Source: Mesodorylaimus sp. YZB2_4
Taxonomy: Eukaryota > Nematoda > Enoplea > Dorylaimida > Dorylaimidae
Length of the DNA stretch: 64,000 nucleotides
Direction of reading: 5' to 3'
NCBI GenBank assembly: GCA_030248295.1
Contig: JASANH010001403.1
Span: 1 to 64,000, forward strand
How positions within the stretch are numbered: position 1 is the stretch's first letter; every line of letters begins with the position of its first letter. The translations under genes and the position numbers were made by a program. Below are positions 13,195 to 25,205 of this stretch, piece by piece. The notes beneath the pieces were generated by a model. It saw nothing but the letters and a program-made list of their open reading frames with translations, had not been told where the DNA came from and did not search any database.

Positions 13195-13935
13195 AAAAAA
13201 GAAAAACTAGCAGCTCACTAAACTTGGTCGATTGTAAAGTGCAGCCCCTTCTTGCCTGAAGGAAGATCATCCCCCTTGCTCTCACTGCACATTGCCTCAC
13301 ACGCTGACCATGGCTGCGTGTTATCGCACGCGTGGCCTGACCAACCGAAATAACCAACTAGGCCGAAAGTTGGATTTCCAGTGTTGAAAGAGTATTGGCG
13401 GAGAAACGCTGGATTGCTGTCACGAGCTTCACGGATTTTGTTTGACCAACCGGTATTGTAAATTGAGTCAAGACCCGCTTATTATCGTCCGACCCTAATC
13501 TCCAGTTACCTGCTATGAGTTTGGAAAACGAGTCTATTTCGCTAAAATTTCGAGGAAATTAGCCGAGTTGTGTTTTACCACTCGCTAGAATCGCAATGTT
13601 CTTCATGGATGCTGGGATCAGCTAGTAGCTCTATGCGCGACTAGTCGTTCGTTTTGAATTTCGTTTTCTTATTGTGACTTTTTTGGGTGATTTCACTTGG
13701 CGATGTGTCTTCATGCGAAACACGATTTTAAAATTGCTCGACATGGAAATTTACAGGCCAGCAATATTTTCAGTCCAGGATCTTTCATGCTGCTCGGAAC
13801 GGTTATCTGTATTTGCAGACAAGGTCACAAAACAAGGAAATAAGCAAAAGGAAAACGAAAACAACCCCCACACAACACATCCCAAAAACAAAAGTGCCGC
13901 AATTCTCTTTTTAAGTTGCCCCCTCCACGGGACTT

Positions 13936-14290
13936 TCCCGCCATTCTGTCAATAGCCGGCCAGCAGTCTTGATACGATAAGGAAGGCCGTGAGGTGAACA
14001 GCTCTCACAGCAGTTCCCCTCTGTGTGTCTCCACTAGGACCACCTCCACATGAGGGCATCTTGTGCCAGCACCAGCATCCCAGGATGATACTGGGCGAGA
14101 AGAGGGACCTTCCCGACTGGTGTTTTGGAACCAGTTTCCTGATTCTTCACTCGTTCGGCATCCGAGTCGCCCAGAGCCAGGTGGGCAAGGCCGGTGACGG
14201 ACTTACTAAACTGCCAGCCTCCCGGTCATGGTTGCTGGCCCAAGCAATGCGGGTCCAACGCCTTAACCAACTGAGCCACCGCGGCTCTCT
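13936..14290 (-). mobile_element. tRNA-derived SINE, copy 2 (inverse)
   Basis: This is the reverse-oriented partner of the repeat at 10486-10867. Its head on the minus strand has box A TGGCTCAGTTGG and lies near 14290. The body runs down to about 13936 and matches copy 1 with scattered substitutions and small indels, so the two insertions are old and independent. Confidence 0.75.
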
Positions 14291-17200
14291 CGGAGTAATT
14301 TCTGCGTAAGGGTCCATTTCTAAGCTCTTAACAACTCTGCTTAATGGGTGGGGCTTGCCATAGTGTGACTTCCACTCCTGGCACGGGTGGAGAGGTCTAC
14401 ACGGGTCTCAGCAGGTTCGAATCACTCACTGCGCGGTCCCAATAGCCGGACAATAGCAACGTACCAGGTTTACTATGCCGACTAGCGGACACCTCCACGA
14501 CGGGTCGATCGTACACAAATACGCGAGCAGACAATATACGAGGGAGTAGGGAGCCGAACACTTGTAGCCTGACACGGCCGTACGAGACGGAATCACCAAC
14601 GTGAACTGAGGACTTGGAGACCACACCGTGTCAGGTGGGCCGACGGCCTGGAACCAGTATGGAGAGATACCGGTTTGATCTGGCTAGATCTGACCCTGTG
14701 CCGGGACGGGCAAGACACGTGGAAGTAACTTCACGTGCTGGAAACACACGTGCCATGCGGATGAGGGTGGAGGCACCACTTGCACGGAGAGGTGCGGCTT
14801 ACAATAGTCTGACCGTGCGTAGGACTCGATAATTTCAAACAGGTCAGGAGTATGGTCACATTTGATTCGTGAATATGAAGAAGTAAGTTGGTGTACTAGC
14901 CTGGGAAAACCTGGCATCTGTGCAACTATAACTTCCTTGACCACCATTTATGTTACATTAGACCCAGCTTCGATGATCCACCGATCCGTCCCAACTGATC
15001 CGCTGATCTCAGACGTAGCGTTGATGCAGTTTCAGATAAAAGGTTCAGTTTCAGTTTCAGTCAACTGTATTAACGCTACCAAGTCGTTTATCAGATCTGA
15101 TCTGACTGCTGGATCGGCCGGATCAGTAACTAAAAATTTTTCCGCTCAACTTGCTACAAAATGATAATGTGTGGGACATTTTGATGAGAAAATGCCATCT
15201 TGTCTCTCTAATAAGCATTTAATCCCATTTGTAGGCGCTGGCTAGCACTCCTGGGTTTTTTGAAATGGTCTGACAGAAAGTGACAGCAGAGGAAACAGAG
15301 CAGGCTGATGAGGACTCGTCGCCAAACACACCATTCCAACCAATCGTCAATTTTTTGAAGCGGATCGGTTGGATCATATCGGGATCCAGGGCCAGGGTCA
15401 CATCTGTGGATGCTAGCATTAGACAACAGGCTTTAAATTTTTAAAAAGTCATAACCCTTACATTCCTCCACCCGCAATAAAGGTTCTGACAGAAGCTGGT
15501 TTCCAGCACTACGCAGTATGACTTTGAAGCGGTATCATGTGAGGACTAGATGGTATCGGGGACGAAATTGAAGTCCGCAAACCACTGCTCACAGAAATTT
15601 AAGCAGGCCATTCACACATTTTTACGTCTTTTACGAGGAAATAAAAATAACCAAATTTAATTTTAGCATTTACAAAGTTTTATGTTGTAAAGTGGAATAA
15701 TTATTGCCTGAGTGAAAGGACAGTGTAAGTTGACGGGCGATTAACCTAGGCCTGATCGACGTGATTAGATTTTCAGCTCACGATTTCAACTCGTCAGTAT
15801 TGTCTCTGACTACCCGAGTTCAGTGCAGAATGAAATGTGCGTGGAATAAGATACAAATAAGTTTTGCACAAAATACGACCGAATACTCGAGTGTTGAATG
15901 AGTCAGTGCTTCCAATCTTATTGGCGATCATCCCGCAAGTTTTTTCATCTTTGAATAATTAGAAAAGGCATTCCTTGAAGCAGATCAGCCAGATCGAAAT
16001 TGGCATCTACGCTGAGGGTCGAGTCAGTCGATGCTCAGCATCGGCTTTGACATCCCAATGATGGAACTAAAATCGTTTTAGCCGCCTCAGATAAAGCGAA
16101 GCCAAAAGTTGAAAAGTGTTTCGAAAACTTGAGTAATCGATCTATGTCATCTGATGAGGAGTCTTTTGGTCGATGTTTGATGATTAAAATATGGTAATTT
16201 TATATCTAGTATTCACTCATGGTAATTAAGCTAATTTTCCGAGATATCTCCCACAAATTTTGTAAAGTTGACGCCCACTTAGCGCCAGCCCCCCCTCAAC
16301 CATCAACTTCTGTCCGCTTTCCGCCAGCCCCCACCCACCCCCTTTACGGATGGTCCCAAGATCCCAAGAGCCCATATCCCATTTCCTCAATTCCAGCTGC
16401 TTAACAGGCATTCTTGCTGCTCCACTAATCCCTCATTCTCTGTCTAGGAGCTGATTACTCCACATAAGTATCTGCAATGAGCATACGTTGGCTGGTCAGA
16501 CGGCCCCATCGGCCAGGATACAAATCAAATTCTGTCTTTGCTTTAAAAAAGTAAAAAAATCATATACACTTGCGTTATTTTTACCATGCCCTTTTTTGGA
16601 TGCGCCCTTTCTGATGCGCGCTTTTTGCCTACGTTAATTTTTTATTAGTGAGTTCAAAAGCGGATGTGCAACACAGACCATGGAGCCGGCAGTGTTTCTC
16701 CCACTGATCGGGTCCTTCGAGGGCGTCCGTAGAGAAACGATGGCACCTTAACCACCGCTTCACCAGTCTCACAGTAAAACTGTTGGAGGTTGAAGACTGC
16801 TGCTCTGATCTGACGAGGAGTTTAATGCGGAGTGCGTAAGCTCCCGCCGATCTTGCCTACCAACAGTCAATATGTAAGCACTCGGTTTACTGAACCCCGC
16901 ACCCGACGGAGACACGGCACACACTCTCCCAGAACAAGGCAGACATCCCTCTTATATACCTCCTAGTAGATCAATTTGCATAGATCAACAGATCACCCGT
17001 ATATCACAAGGACTGGTCTTCTGAGCCTTGGTTGTACTTTGATCGGGCGACCTGGCGTGTTGACTGGTATCGTACCTTGATAACTGGTAACCGGCGCCAA
17101 AGTGCTGGAGCTAGATGGAAGGGTGAACACTAAACCCCTTACAAATATCTGACTAAAGAAAACATCCTCTTGGAGGTGAGATATCTTGGTACAGTCGTAA

Positions 17201-17839
17201 ATCTGGCATTTCTCCTGATCTCCACGGTCCTCTACTTCCCCTCGTCGAGTAGCTGCAGGAATCTTATAGGTTCGATTCCCGCTGAGGCTTCATGCTTTCA
17301 TTCTCGTGGATCAATGATTTCTACTTTTAAAGAAAAAAACGATTAATCAGAACTCAGCAGTTCCCACGGCTGAGTAAAAGGTCAGGAAACAGTTTAAAAA
17401 AAAGCGCCGTTCGTAATTCCAGTAGCTCGTTGAATCAATTCTTTCGAGCATAGGCGAGACGAGCATGGCTAACAATAGAATACATATTGATTTTGTACGA
17501 CGGGCACAAGTAAAGCAGTTGCGCCAGCGGAACAAGAGCACAGGCGCCAGCGGAACTAGAGCGCTGCCCCCTCCACTGGCTGACAGTGAGGCTCATCACG
17601 CTCGAGCTCGATCCGATAAGCTGAGACAACGAATTTCCTTCATCGAAAGGGACCCGGCCATTTTAATCTTGTATTGTATCGCTCATCGATTCGCCACAAC
17701 GCGATACTGCCACTCGCACCAATTTATGCTGTTCCATCATTTTATCTTGGTCATTTTCCTGCCCACATCCCCTGTTTTCCTTTTCTACAGAAGGGAAAAC
17801 TCGATAAATGAGCTCAAAAGCTTCTGTCTGAGAAATACA
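14291..17839. other. Non-coding region with a GC-richer block
   Basis: No supported gene. The stretch 14340-14830 is clearly more GC-rich than its surroundings and carries a B-box-like GGTTCGAATC near 14412, so it may be an unrecognised retroelement. Further tRNA-like boxes occur near 16750 (minus) and 17268 (plus), again without a complete tRNA. The last part, from about 17465, stays open in the frame of the downstream gene but is probably its 5' leader: a CTACAG splice-acceptor-like site lies near 17790. Confidence 0.35.
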
Positions 17840-18787
17840 ATGATAACTTCCCGTTGGAAAATTTCATTTATTCTATTAGCTGGGGGCTTCTTTGTTTTTG
17901 TGTCATATTTTTATTTTGCAACGAATTCAATTGAGCCTGGACCTGAATTGGAAATAAAGGAGCTTCGACACCAGCATTTTCCAATCGACGTTCGATGCGA
18001 TAATGACAAATTATACGACGATTTTGGTCGAATCATGTCGAATTATCGACAATGTCTGATCGATCGATTGAACAACACAGAAAACATATTCAATATGTTG
18101 CGCATTGCCGTCAGTATTTGCATGCAAAACGATTTGTGGCAACGTTTGGATGCTAAAAAATTGCATAACGAGGCAGAAACTAAAATGGCCATTTTACCAT
18201 CGCCCATCGAGTCCAAGAAGGAATGCATCGAAGTGACACTGGGTGTAGGAAATAACATACTAGCAGAGGAGAAACTGCGCAATTTGTTGCCTCATTGTAA
18301 ATTTTATGGAGCTGATCCGATTTTGGCAAGTGGGAAAATATTTGAAAAAATTGGCACTTATTATCAATTTGCAGTCGCGGTCGAACCAGGCGTTAAGAAG
18401 GCTATGGTGTTGGAGAGTGGCCGATATCACTCCAAGGATGTAACAACTGTAAATTTCATGGAGTTTTTGAAAAAATACGCGAAAGTTGACAAAATCGATT
18501 ATTTGTGGATGGACAATGAAGGAGCGGAATATGCAATATTTCCCAAATATCTGATCGATAATGTGGAAATGAGTATTTGTCAAATCGACGTGGAAATGCA
18601 CGGGCCTTTGTCCAAATATGAAATGAACATAACCAGTTTTAACCAACTGATTTTGTCCATTTTAACCAGGTCTCCATTTTTGCCAATTTGGTCTGACGAA
18701 GATTATGGACACGTCCAGTCGCTTTATATCAATGTCAATGATCCGGGTTGCACTCAAACTTATTTTAGCGAAAAGTTTTGCAAATGA
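17840..18787 (+). CDS. FkbM-like (Methyltransf_21) membrane-anchored methyltransferase, copy A
   Basis: This 315-residue protein has a hydrophobic signal-anchor at residues 8-26 and then an FkbM-type methyltransferase domain. TLGVGN (133-138) sits where the SAM-binding glycine loop is expected, with GADP at 157-160 and DYLWMDNEGAE at 220-230, the family's acidic motif. N-glycosylation sequons occur at N78 and N263, which fits a type II protein of the secretory pathway. The layout resembles nematode FkbM families; the substrate is unknown. I chose the ATG at 17840 because copy B starts at the same residue and has the same length. The frame stays open upstream to 17465, but copy B does not share that part. 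The gene is intronless. Confidence 0.85.
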   Translation: MITSRWKISFILLAGGFFVFVSYFYFATNSIEPGPELEIKELRHQHFPIDVRCDNDKLYDDFGRIMSNYRQCLIDRLNNTENIFNMLRIAVSICMQNDLWQRLDAKKLHNEAETKMAILPSPIESKKECIEVTLGVGNNILAEEKLRNLLPHCKFYGADPILASGKIFEKIGTYYQFAVAVEPGVKKAMVLESGRYHSKDVTTVNFMEFLKKYAKVDKIDYLWMDNEGAEYAIFPKYLIDNVEMSICQIDVEMHGPLSKYEMNITSFNQLILSILTRSPFLPIWSDEDYGHVQSLYINVNDPGCTQTYFSEKFCK

Positions 18788-20454
18788 AAAGTGTTGTACT
18801 GCTTCTTTGATTGGGAAGAGATAAATGATTTTGTCTAGGAAGGGAAGGGGCGCAATCATTTGGCCGAATGATTGTCGATACTCGAGTCTCACGACCGATT
18901 TGAAGTCTTGGGATAGCTCGTTACAAATACCATATATCTATTCGATATTTTTTAAGACCACACCTGCCTTTTTTACTAGTCGTGATGAATTGGTGAGGGA
19001 TTATGACTCTCAGCTTAAATTTTTTCAACGATTATCGCCCAAACTGTTATCGCATATTCATGTTGATCAGCATCGTTTTGCTCTCTGTTCAGCCATTTCT
19101 TGAGTCCAGTGGGTTCGAAATAGGTCAGGACACAAATCGGTGCTGTCCCTCTTTCTTATGGCGAGTATCGAAATAAGATCGAAAGTCATTTGGGACTTTC
19201 TTCCAGTTTTGCCACACGTTTTCATGTAGCGTCGTGGCTGAAAAAGCTCGCTCACTTCGACCAGCAAGATCACTGCTGGAAGCGATCTGCTCTCTGATCT
19301 GAAGAACCCTTTGGACCTTGTGCTCCATACGCTACATTACAGCGTGATCATCGTGTCCACCCAATTAATTTTTGTTGTGGACGCAGTATTTCTTACTTGA
19401 CTGGCCCTCGATCGACGTGTGGTGATCTGTGGTTGTTCATCAGATATCATTCCTTTGCGCTCTTGGGTACCTTGGGGTAAAGTTTAGGCCCGACTTTATT
19501 ATTCGCATTTATTGACTTGTTGCTCGAAATCACTTTGCTCAGCGAATTCCTGAACTTGCCGCAGTCTACACCGACGAGTCTGCTTTATTGGAAGGTGCTC
19601 AGAAATTTGGCCGGCATTAAAAAGTTGGCCATAAATTACGTCGAAAATTGGGTCCCACATAATCGTTTGAAATTCAATGCAGCAAAGTCATAGAAATAAT
19701 TATTTTATATGGTCCTAACTAAGATTTGTTCATCGAAAGCCTAAAGCTGGAAGTGCAGTTCGATGCGATGCGTCAAGTAAGCTTGCCACGCGACGTTTTA
19801 GGCATCTTTTTACATTGTCAGGTCACCCCCAAATGTCGCATCGCATCGAAGTATTCTTCGGGCTTAAAATTAAATTTTTGTATTTGCGCAACTTATCTAT
19901 GTGCTCTTTTGCTAGCTACATAGCTGTATGTAAAGTTCAGTGAGCACGTGTCTCCTCTTGAAAGGTGGCCTGTTTATGTAACTGATGCTGTCAGGCGGAA
20001 ACTTGATCGGTGCGTGAGTCATAGTCCGTTGGACAAAATTATTAAACCCAACAGAAAAATCCAAAGTGCTTCGATTGCATCAAATCTAAAAGAATTGAAT
20101 TAAATGATGCATTGGCAAATGAGGGTGGCTTCATGATGTGAATGGCATGAATTGTGCTTTAGTAGGTTACAGAGGTTAAATGATCACTTTTGACTTCTCG
20201 CGGACACTTTTACTTACATGGTTAGCACGCCTATTGCACTCAGTTGGCCTTAGCAACGTGTACATTCCTCGATCTGGCGCCATAAATGACTTGTGTTCCG
20301 GCATATATTTCTTCACTGGACATTTACTTGCGCGCTGCAATACTGCATCTTGAAAGAAGTTTAGGTGCCAAGCAATATCATGATTCGTACTTTCAGGAGA
20401 TCTGGGTTTTTCTACATTGGATTTAATCTGAAATAATAATTTGCACTTGAAACA
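18788..20454. other. Intergenic region after copy A
   Basis: No supported gene. Small chance frames occur on both strands without recognisable motifs. The sequence is AT-rich with no clear repeat structure. Confidence 0.3.
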
Positions 20455-20880
20455 AGAATTAGAGTTTATGCGCAGTTGAAGATTTTGATATTGATGACAC
20501 CCTGCCACGAAACCAAATCGAGACGGAGGCGAAGCCCAATACGTGGGAATTGAACAAATGGAAGAAAGAACGTGCTCAATATCAGGAGCATGTTACTTCA
20601 AGAGAAAAAGTCGCGGCAGCCAAGTGCCCGAAGTTACGTTCATCTTATGCCTGTCGGCCAGACGTGCAACGACGAAAGGAGTTCGCACATTAAGTTATCG
20701 GTATTACTTCGAAGTTGATCATCAAGAAGTTCAAGTCTGCAAGAAAATTTTCAAAAATACGATGCAGTCTCAAACAATGCAATCACGCGGGCGTTTCGTC
20801 ACCAGAACTTCAAAGTATCATTTCTGAGAAGGATCATTTAGGTCATCATGAATGCACACTTAAAACAGCTAAATTACATT
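20455..20880 (+). pseudogene. Decayed fragment of a transposon-associated protein family
   Basis: Two frames in succession carry pieces of a pattern I recognise from widespread, probably transposon-borne animal proteins. The first is NTWELNKWKKERAQYQEHV with a following K/C-rich part. The second, after a frame change near 20690, is RYYFEVDHQEVQVCKKIF. In the family both occur in this order. Stop codons and at least one frameshift show that the copy is dead. The family name is uncertain; the pattern match is by memory only. Confidence 0.45.
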
Positions 20881-23226
20881 TTGAGATCATATAAGCAATT
20901 ACCCTGCTTTTGAACCCCATTATGTTCGCAAAGGGTGGTGCAAGAAGAAGTATCTGGAAGCTGGGTTGACAATTCGAAAAACTGATCGCTATTGAGTTCA
21001 GAAGATGCTTTCCTAAAGGCACACAACTGATTTTCGCCAGTTATTTGCTGCACACTAAAAAATTCTACTCCCAATAGGCACAGAATAGCTGAAGAGAATG
21101 GAATGTGGATAGGGAAAGAATCTGTTTGGTTGGTAGGAGAGAGAGCGCTAGAATATATGTACGTGCGGGAAAGGCTGGCTTGTAGAAGGAAGAGCCGTAA
21201 GAAAGGTTATTGACAATGAGTTGCGGGTGATGTGATGATTCAGTGAGAAGAAGGAAAGGTGAGGATTCGCGAGAAATATAGTAGACATGGGTGGCATAGT
21301 CTCTAGCCTATCGATGCACTGATCCAAGGAACGAGCCTGCATCTTCTCAGTCAGGCCCAGCGTGAGACCAAGAGTCCAGTTTGGTTTGCAGGCATCGGTA
21401 GAGAACTGGTCGTGGGTTTTGTGGTCTGAATTATTCCGTGGCCTCTTTGGGCTTAGGTCCGTCAGAATATGAGGTATATACTGCCGTGTTCATGACATTG
21501 TGCGATATGGTCTTTTGCTCGTTGATGACCCTGCCCTTATCTTAAGTTCCATTTTTTGGTGCTGTCTGCCCACCTGTTGTGCCTAGTCTCTTGTCGCATT
21601 GGTGTCACGCCCTTGTCTCTCTGACTGGCTTATTTCCTGCCCGCAGCCTCGTGGGTTGGGTGTGCCTGATCAGTCAGTTGTGCTCTGTGTTGTAGTCTCG
21701 TGTGGCTGATTTACTAAATCTCTCTCTCATTGGTTTGGTTTCTATTAATACAGGAACTCGCGCCCCTGGCTTCCTACAAGAGCCCCTCGACGCTCGACGC
21801 GTGTGGCTGCTCGCAGAATTGTGAGTCTAGACGGTCCTTGTTTCCAGGAGAGATCTATTTACCCCTAGGGTATTTCAATCAGATTCTAGTCGTTAGCGGC
21901 ATCATCGATGCCAACCAATAATGGTGACCAGTCTGGTACCTTGAACCTTCGAGAAGAACTACAATAGAAGTGATATGTTTAAGTGATATCAAGCATGCTC
22001 CATGCTGAAGCATGTTCTGAGAGAATGCATATAAGGCGCTGTTTTCGTTTTCTGTTGGTCAGAGCTGCATATGTTTTTCGTTGGGTGCGGTGCTACTATT
22101 CGGTGTGGTAACATTGTAGTATGTTGGCAAATTCTCTGCACGAGGAGTCTGTAGCCTGCGTGGGCTTGTTCGTGTGGCCTGAACCATACTCTGATGAGCC
22201 CTAGGTTGCCCAAGGTCAAGGCCTCCAGGGGTTGGACACTGCCCCATCTGAACAGACACAGAAGGAAAACGAGGCTCTGTCGAAACTGGCACCTTCCTAT
22301 GGAATAACCGTTCATTGCTGGTCACAATCGATTTCAATATACTCTGATACATGAGACGGGCAAAATCGAAATCAGTTTGTGGCGTCGGCTATGTTGCATG
22401 TGTGACGCATTTGCCAGTGGAAATCGTTGAGCAACGATTTCTTGAAAGCAGACATACCTACAGGGTTGGCAACAGAGGTCAACGGATTTTTGTGCACATA
22501 AATTAATTCCATGCATTGATTGCGACGCGCTGAAAAAGGAGAATCCATTAAAGTTCCTGAGCGCGAAATAGCTGGAAACCAAGCCTTACTGTAGATTGTT
22601 TATCAAGTGACCCACTCCCCCCTTTTTTAGATATCAGGCCTTTGGCACAACAGTCGCACGTTTGCACACAGCATAGATGATTATGGCGAGCGAGTGTGCT
22701 GGATAAAACTCAACATTCTTCGATACAAGAAAGAAAATACAGCTATGATTGAAGTGTCAATATTCAGACTTCGAACATCGATTTCCCAATCTAGAGCGAT
22801 TATAGGCGGTTCAAAAACGACGTCGCATGCAAATCAGCAATTTCCGACCCCCCCCCCCCCCCCCAGCAAATCAGGAATATTCAGAAATGTTTGCCATGAT
22901 CAAAGCCGCTCGAGAGCTCAGTGCCCCGTCTATCAGTCTGATTTGACATATGAGCCTCAGTGACGGAACTGACGATGAAACTCGCATATCCAGGTTGCTC
23001 GCATGATCCAGCACAGAGTGTCGATGGTTGATGGCGAGCGCCGCTGTGGTATCCTTTCGAGGCTTGCCCGAACAGCAGCAGTACACAGCACACACATGGT
23101 GGCTTTGATGCTGACATCGGCAAGCATCTGTGTTGTAGTTGTTGCAAACGACTAAAGTCAGAGATGGCCTGGACAACAAGTCTAAACCAGAGGAGAAAGG
23201 CGGTGTACCAGAGAAGCGATAAGCTG
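20881..23226. other. Intergenic region without recognised genes
   Basis: I see no supported gene or transposon. A run of 17 C lies at 22848-22864. The short open frames on both strands show no domain signature. Confidence 0.3.
22848..22864 (+). repeat. Poly-C tract (17 C)
   Basis: An uninterrupted run of 17 C in intergenic DNA, part of the general excess of G/C homopolymers in this window. Confidence 0.9.
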
Positions 23227-23352
23227 GGGCCGGTTTCACAATTACCTAGGACATGACCTAAATATTAGGACACCCCAAGTCCTATCCTGCATCACTGTGA
23301 TTTGATCGTCCTAACTTTAGGCCATGTCCTGGCTGATTGTGAAACTGGCCCC
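23227..23352. mobile_element. Small foldback MITE
   Basis: The 126-bp unit begins GGGGCCGGTTTCAC and ends with the near-complement GTGAAACTGGCCCC. The arms continue pairing imperfectly inward through CTAGGACATGACC and its partner. A related end, with CAGTTTCACA and TTTAGG, seems to occur near 62328. No coding capacity. Confidence 0.7.
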
Positions 23353-24257
23353 TGCATCCGTTGGGTGTAGCAAGCGAAAAGTATGCCCGACCTCGCTTTG
23401 ACTGATTCACCTATTGCATCCCATTTTCGGGGTTTCTTCGCTGACGGCATCATTGTCGTGAAAAATACCGAAAACTTTTTTTGAGGGGGGGGTGTTAAGA
23501 GGGCATATCAAAATGCGGGTTACCAGTAGTGGTAACCGGTTTGACGTATTGTACATGGACCAGGCAAAGTGTTTCACCTCTCCATCGCCTTCAAAGGTAA
23601 CACGCAGTAGTAGGACGACATGAATCTAAATCTAAATGGTTTGAAGAAATAACAACGTGGACGCACATTTTATACCTTTAAAGTAAGTGTATATAATACG
23701 TGCTTGTTCACCATTTCATGTACTGTAAGCTCAGGCTACATTCAATTTTATGGCGATGCGAATTCAAAAGAAGTTTGTACTTTGGTGCCGAGTGGATTAT
23801 AGTCTACTACCCTTATCCAATGACACACTGACTCACGAGTCAGTGCCACTCGGAGTCAGTAAATAAACGCGTTCTGAAGGCGGGCCTTGTCGCCAAATGG
23901 CAGAATAAAACACAGGTTTTATCTCTGCTCGGTCATCAGAATACTGCCAGCCCCATCGCTTGCACGAAGTAGAGCTGTGGTTGACGCTCGAGCTGACTGG
24001 GGAATTTATGGCGATTCAAGATAACACACTTCTTTCTAGAAAAGTCATCTGAACATTGTTTTCATCGAGAGATTTTGTGGACTTGTATTAAGACAACCAA
24101 GTGCAACTGTTTTTCCAAACGATTTGTCACGACACAGAACGATTCACATTTGGCAGTATTCTCAAAGAAACAACTGTGTTTGTTTTCTTCTAGTCAATTA
24201 CTAAAGTACAAAACGCAGAGATCCAAAAACTGGAGTTAAGTTCTGCCTGAGAAAGCC
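23353..24257. other. Upstream region of copy B
   Basis: No gene is visible. Just before the copy B start, the leader CTGCCTGAGAAA resembles the copy A leader CTGTCTGAGAAA. The duplicated unit therefore includes at least some 5' UTR, and the rest of the upstream sequence has diverged or is unrelated. Confidence 0.4.
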
Positions 24258-25205
24258 ATGATATCTTCTAGCTGGAAGATTTCCTTCATTCTATTAGCTG
24301 CGGGTTCTCTTGTATTTTTGTCCTATTTTTATTTTGAAACAAATTCAATTGAACCTGGACCTGAATTAGAAATGATGGAACTTCGACATCAGCATCTTGC
24401 AATCAGCGTTCGATGCGATGGTGACAAATTTTATGACGATTTTGGTCGAATCATGTCGAATTATCGAAAATGTCTGATCGATCGATTGAACAAGACCAAA
24501 AACATATTCAATATGTTGCACATTGCCGTCAGTATTTGCATGCAAAACGATTTGTGGCAACGTTTGGATGCTAAAAAATTGCACAACAAGGCAGAAACTA
24601 AAATGGCCATTTTACCATCGCCCATCGAGTCCAAGAAGGAATGCATCGAAGTGACACTGGGTGTAGGAAATAACATACTAGCAGAGGAGAAACTGCGCAA
24701 TTTGTTGCCTCATTGTAAATTTTATGGAGCTGATCCGATTTTGGCAAGTGGGAAAATATTTGAAAAAATTGGCACTTATTATCAATTTGCAGTCGCGGTC
24801 GAACCAGGCGTTAAGAAGGCTATGGTGTTGGAGAGTGGCCGATATCACTCCAAGGATGTAACAACTGTAAATTTCATGGAGTTTTTGAAAAAATACGCGA
24901 AAGTTGACAAAATCGATTATTTGTGGATGGACAATGAAGGAGCGGAATATGCAATATTTCCCAAATATCTGATCGATAATGTGGAAATGAGTATTTGTCA
25001 AATCGACGTGGAAATGCACGGGCCTTTGTCCAAATATGAAACGAACATAACCAGTTTTAACCAGCTGATTTTGTCCATTTTAACCAGGTCTCCATTTCTG
25101 CCAATTTGGTCGGATCAGGACTATGGACACGTCCAGTCGCTTTATATCAATGTCAATGATCCGGGTTGCATTGAAAGGTATTTTTGGGGAAAATTTTGCT
25201 CGTGA
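24258..25205 (+). CDS. FkbM-like (Methyltransf_21) membrane-anchored methyltransferase, copy B
   Basis: This protein has 315 residues like copy A and differs from it at 27 positions (about 91% identity). Differences sit at residues 3-111, a single one at 262, then around 287 and 305-315. Residues 112-261, which hold the methyltransferase motifs, are identical. The N-terminal anchor (8-26), TLGVGN, GADP and the DNEGAE motif are all kept, so the copy looks functional. AATAAA follows immediately after the stop (25206-25211) and may be too close to act as its poly(A) signal. A tandem duplicate in the same orientation, 6.4 kb downstream of copy A. Confidence 0.87.
   Translation: MISSSWKISFILLAAGSLVFLSYFYFETNSIEPGPELEMMELRHQHLAISVRCDGDKFYDDFGRIMSNYRKCLIDRLNKTKNIFNMLHIAVSICMQNDLWQRLDAKKLHNKAETKMAILPSPIESKKECIEVTLGVGNNILAEEKLRNLLPHCKFYGADPILASGKIFEKIGTYYQFAVAVEPGVKKAMVLESGRYHSKDVTTVNFMEFLKKYAKVDKIDYLWMDNEGAEYAIFPKYLIDNVEMSICQIDVEMHGPLSKYETNITSFNQLILSILTRSPFLPIWSDQDYGHVQSLYINVNDPGCIERYFWGKFCS

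Noticed and set aside
17255..17300. Possible tRNA 3' half with GGTTCGATTCC
   Set aside because: No matching box A or acceptor strand upstream at tRNA spacing.
17465..17839. Upstream in-frame extension of methyltransferase copy A by 125 residues
   Set aside because: Copy B has no such extension and starts at the equivalent ATG. The extension has no domain and includes a splice-acceptor-like site, so it is probably leader sequence.
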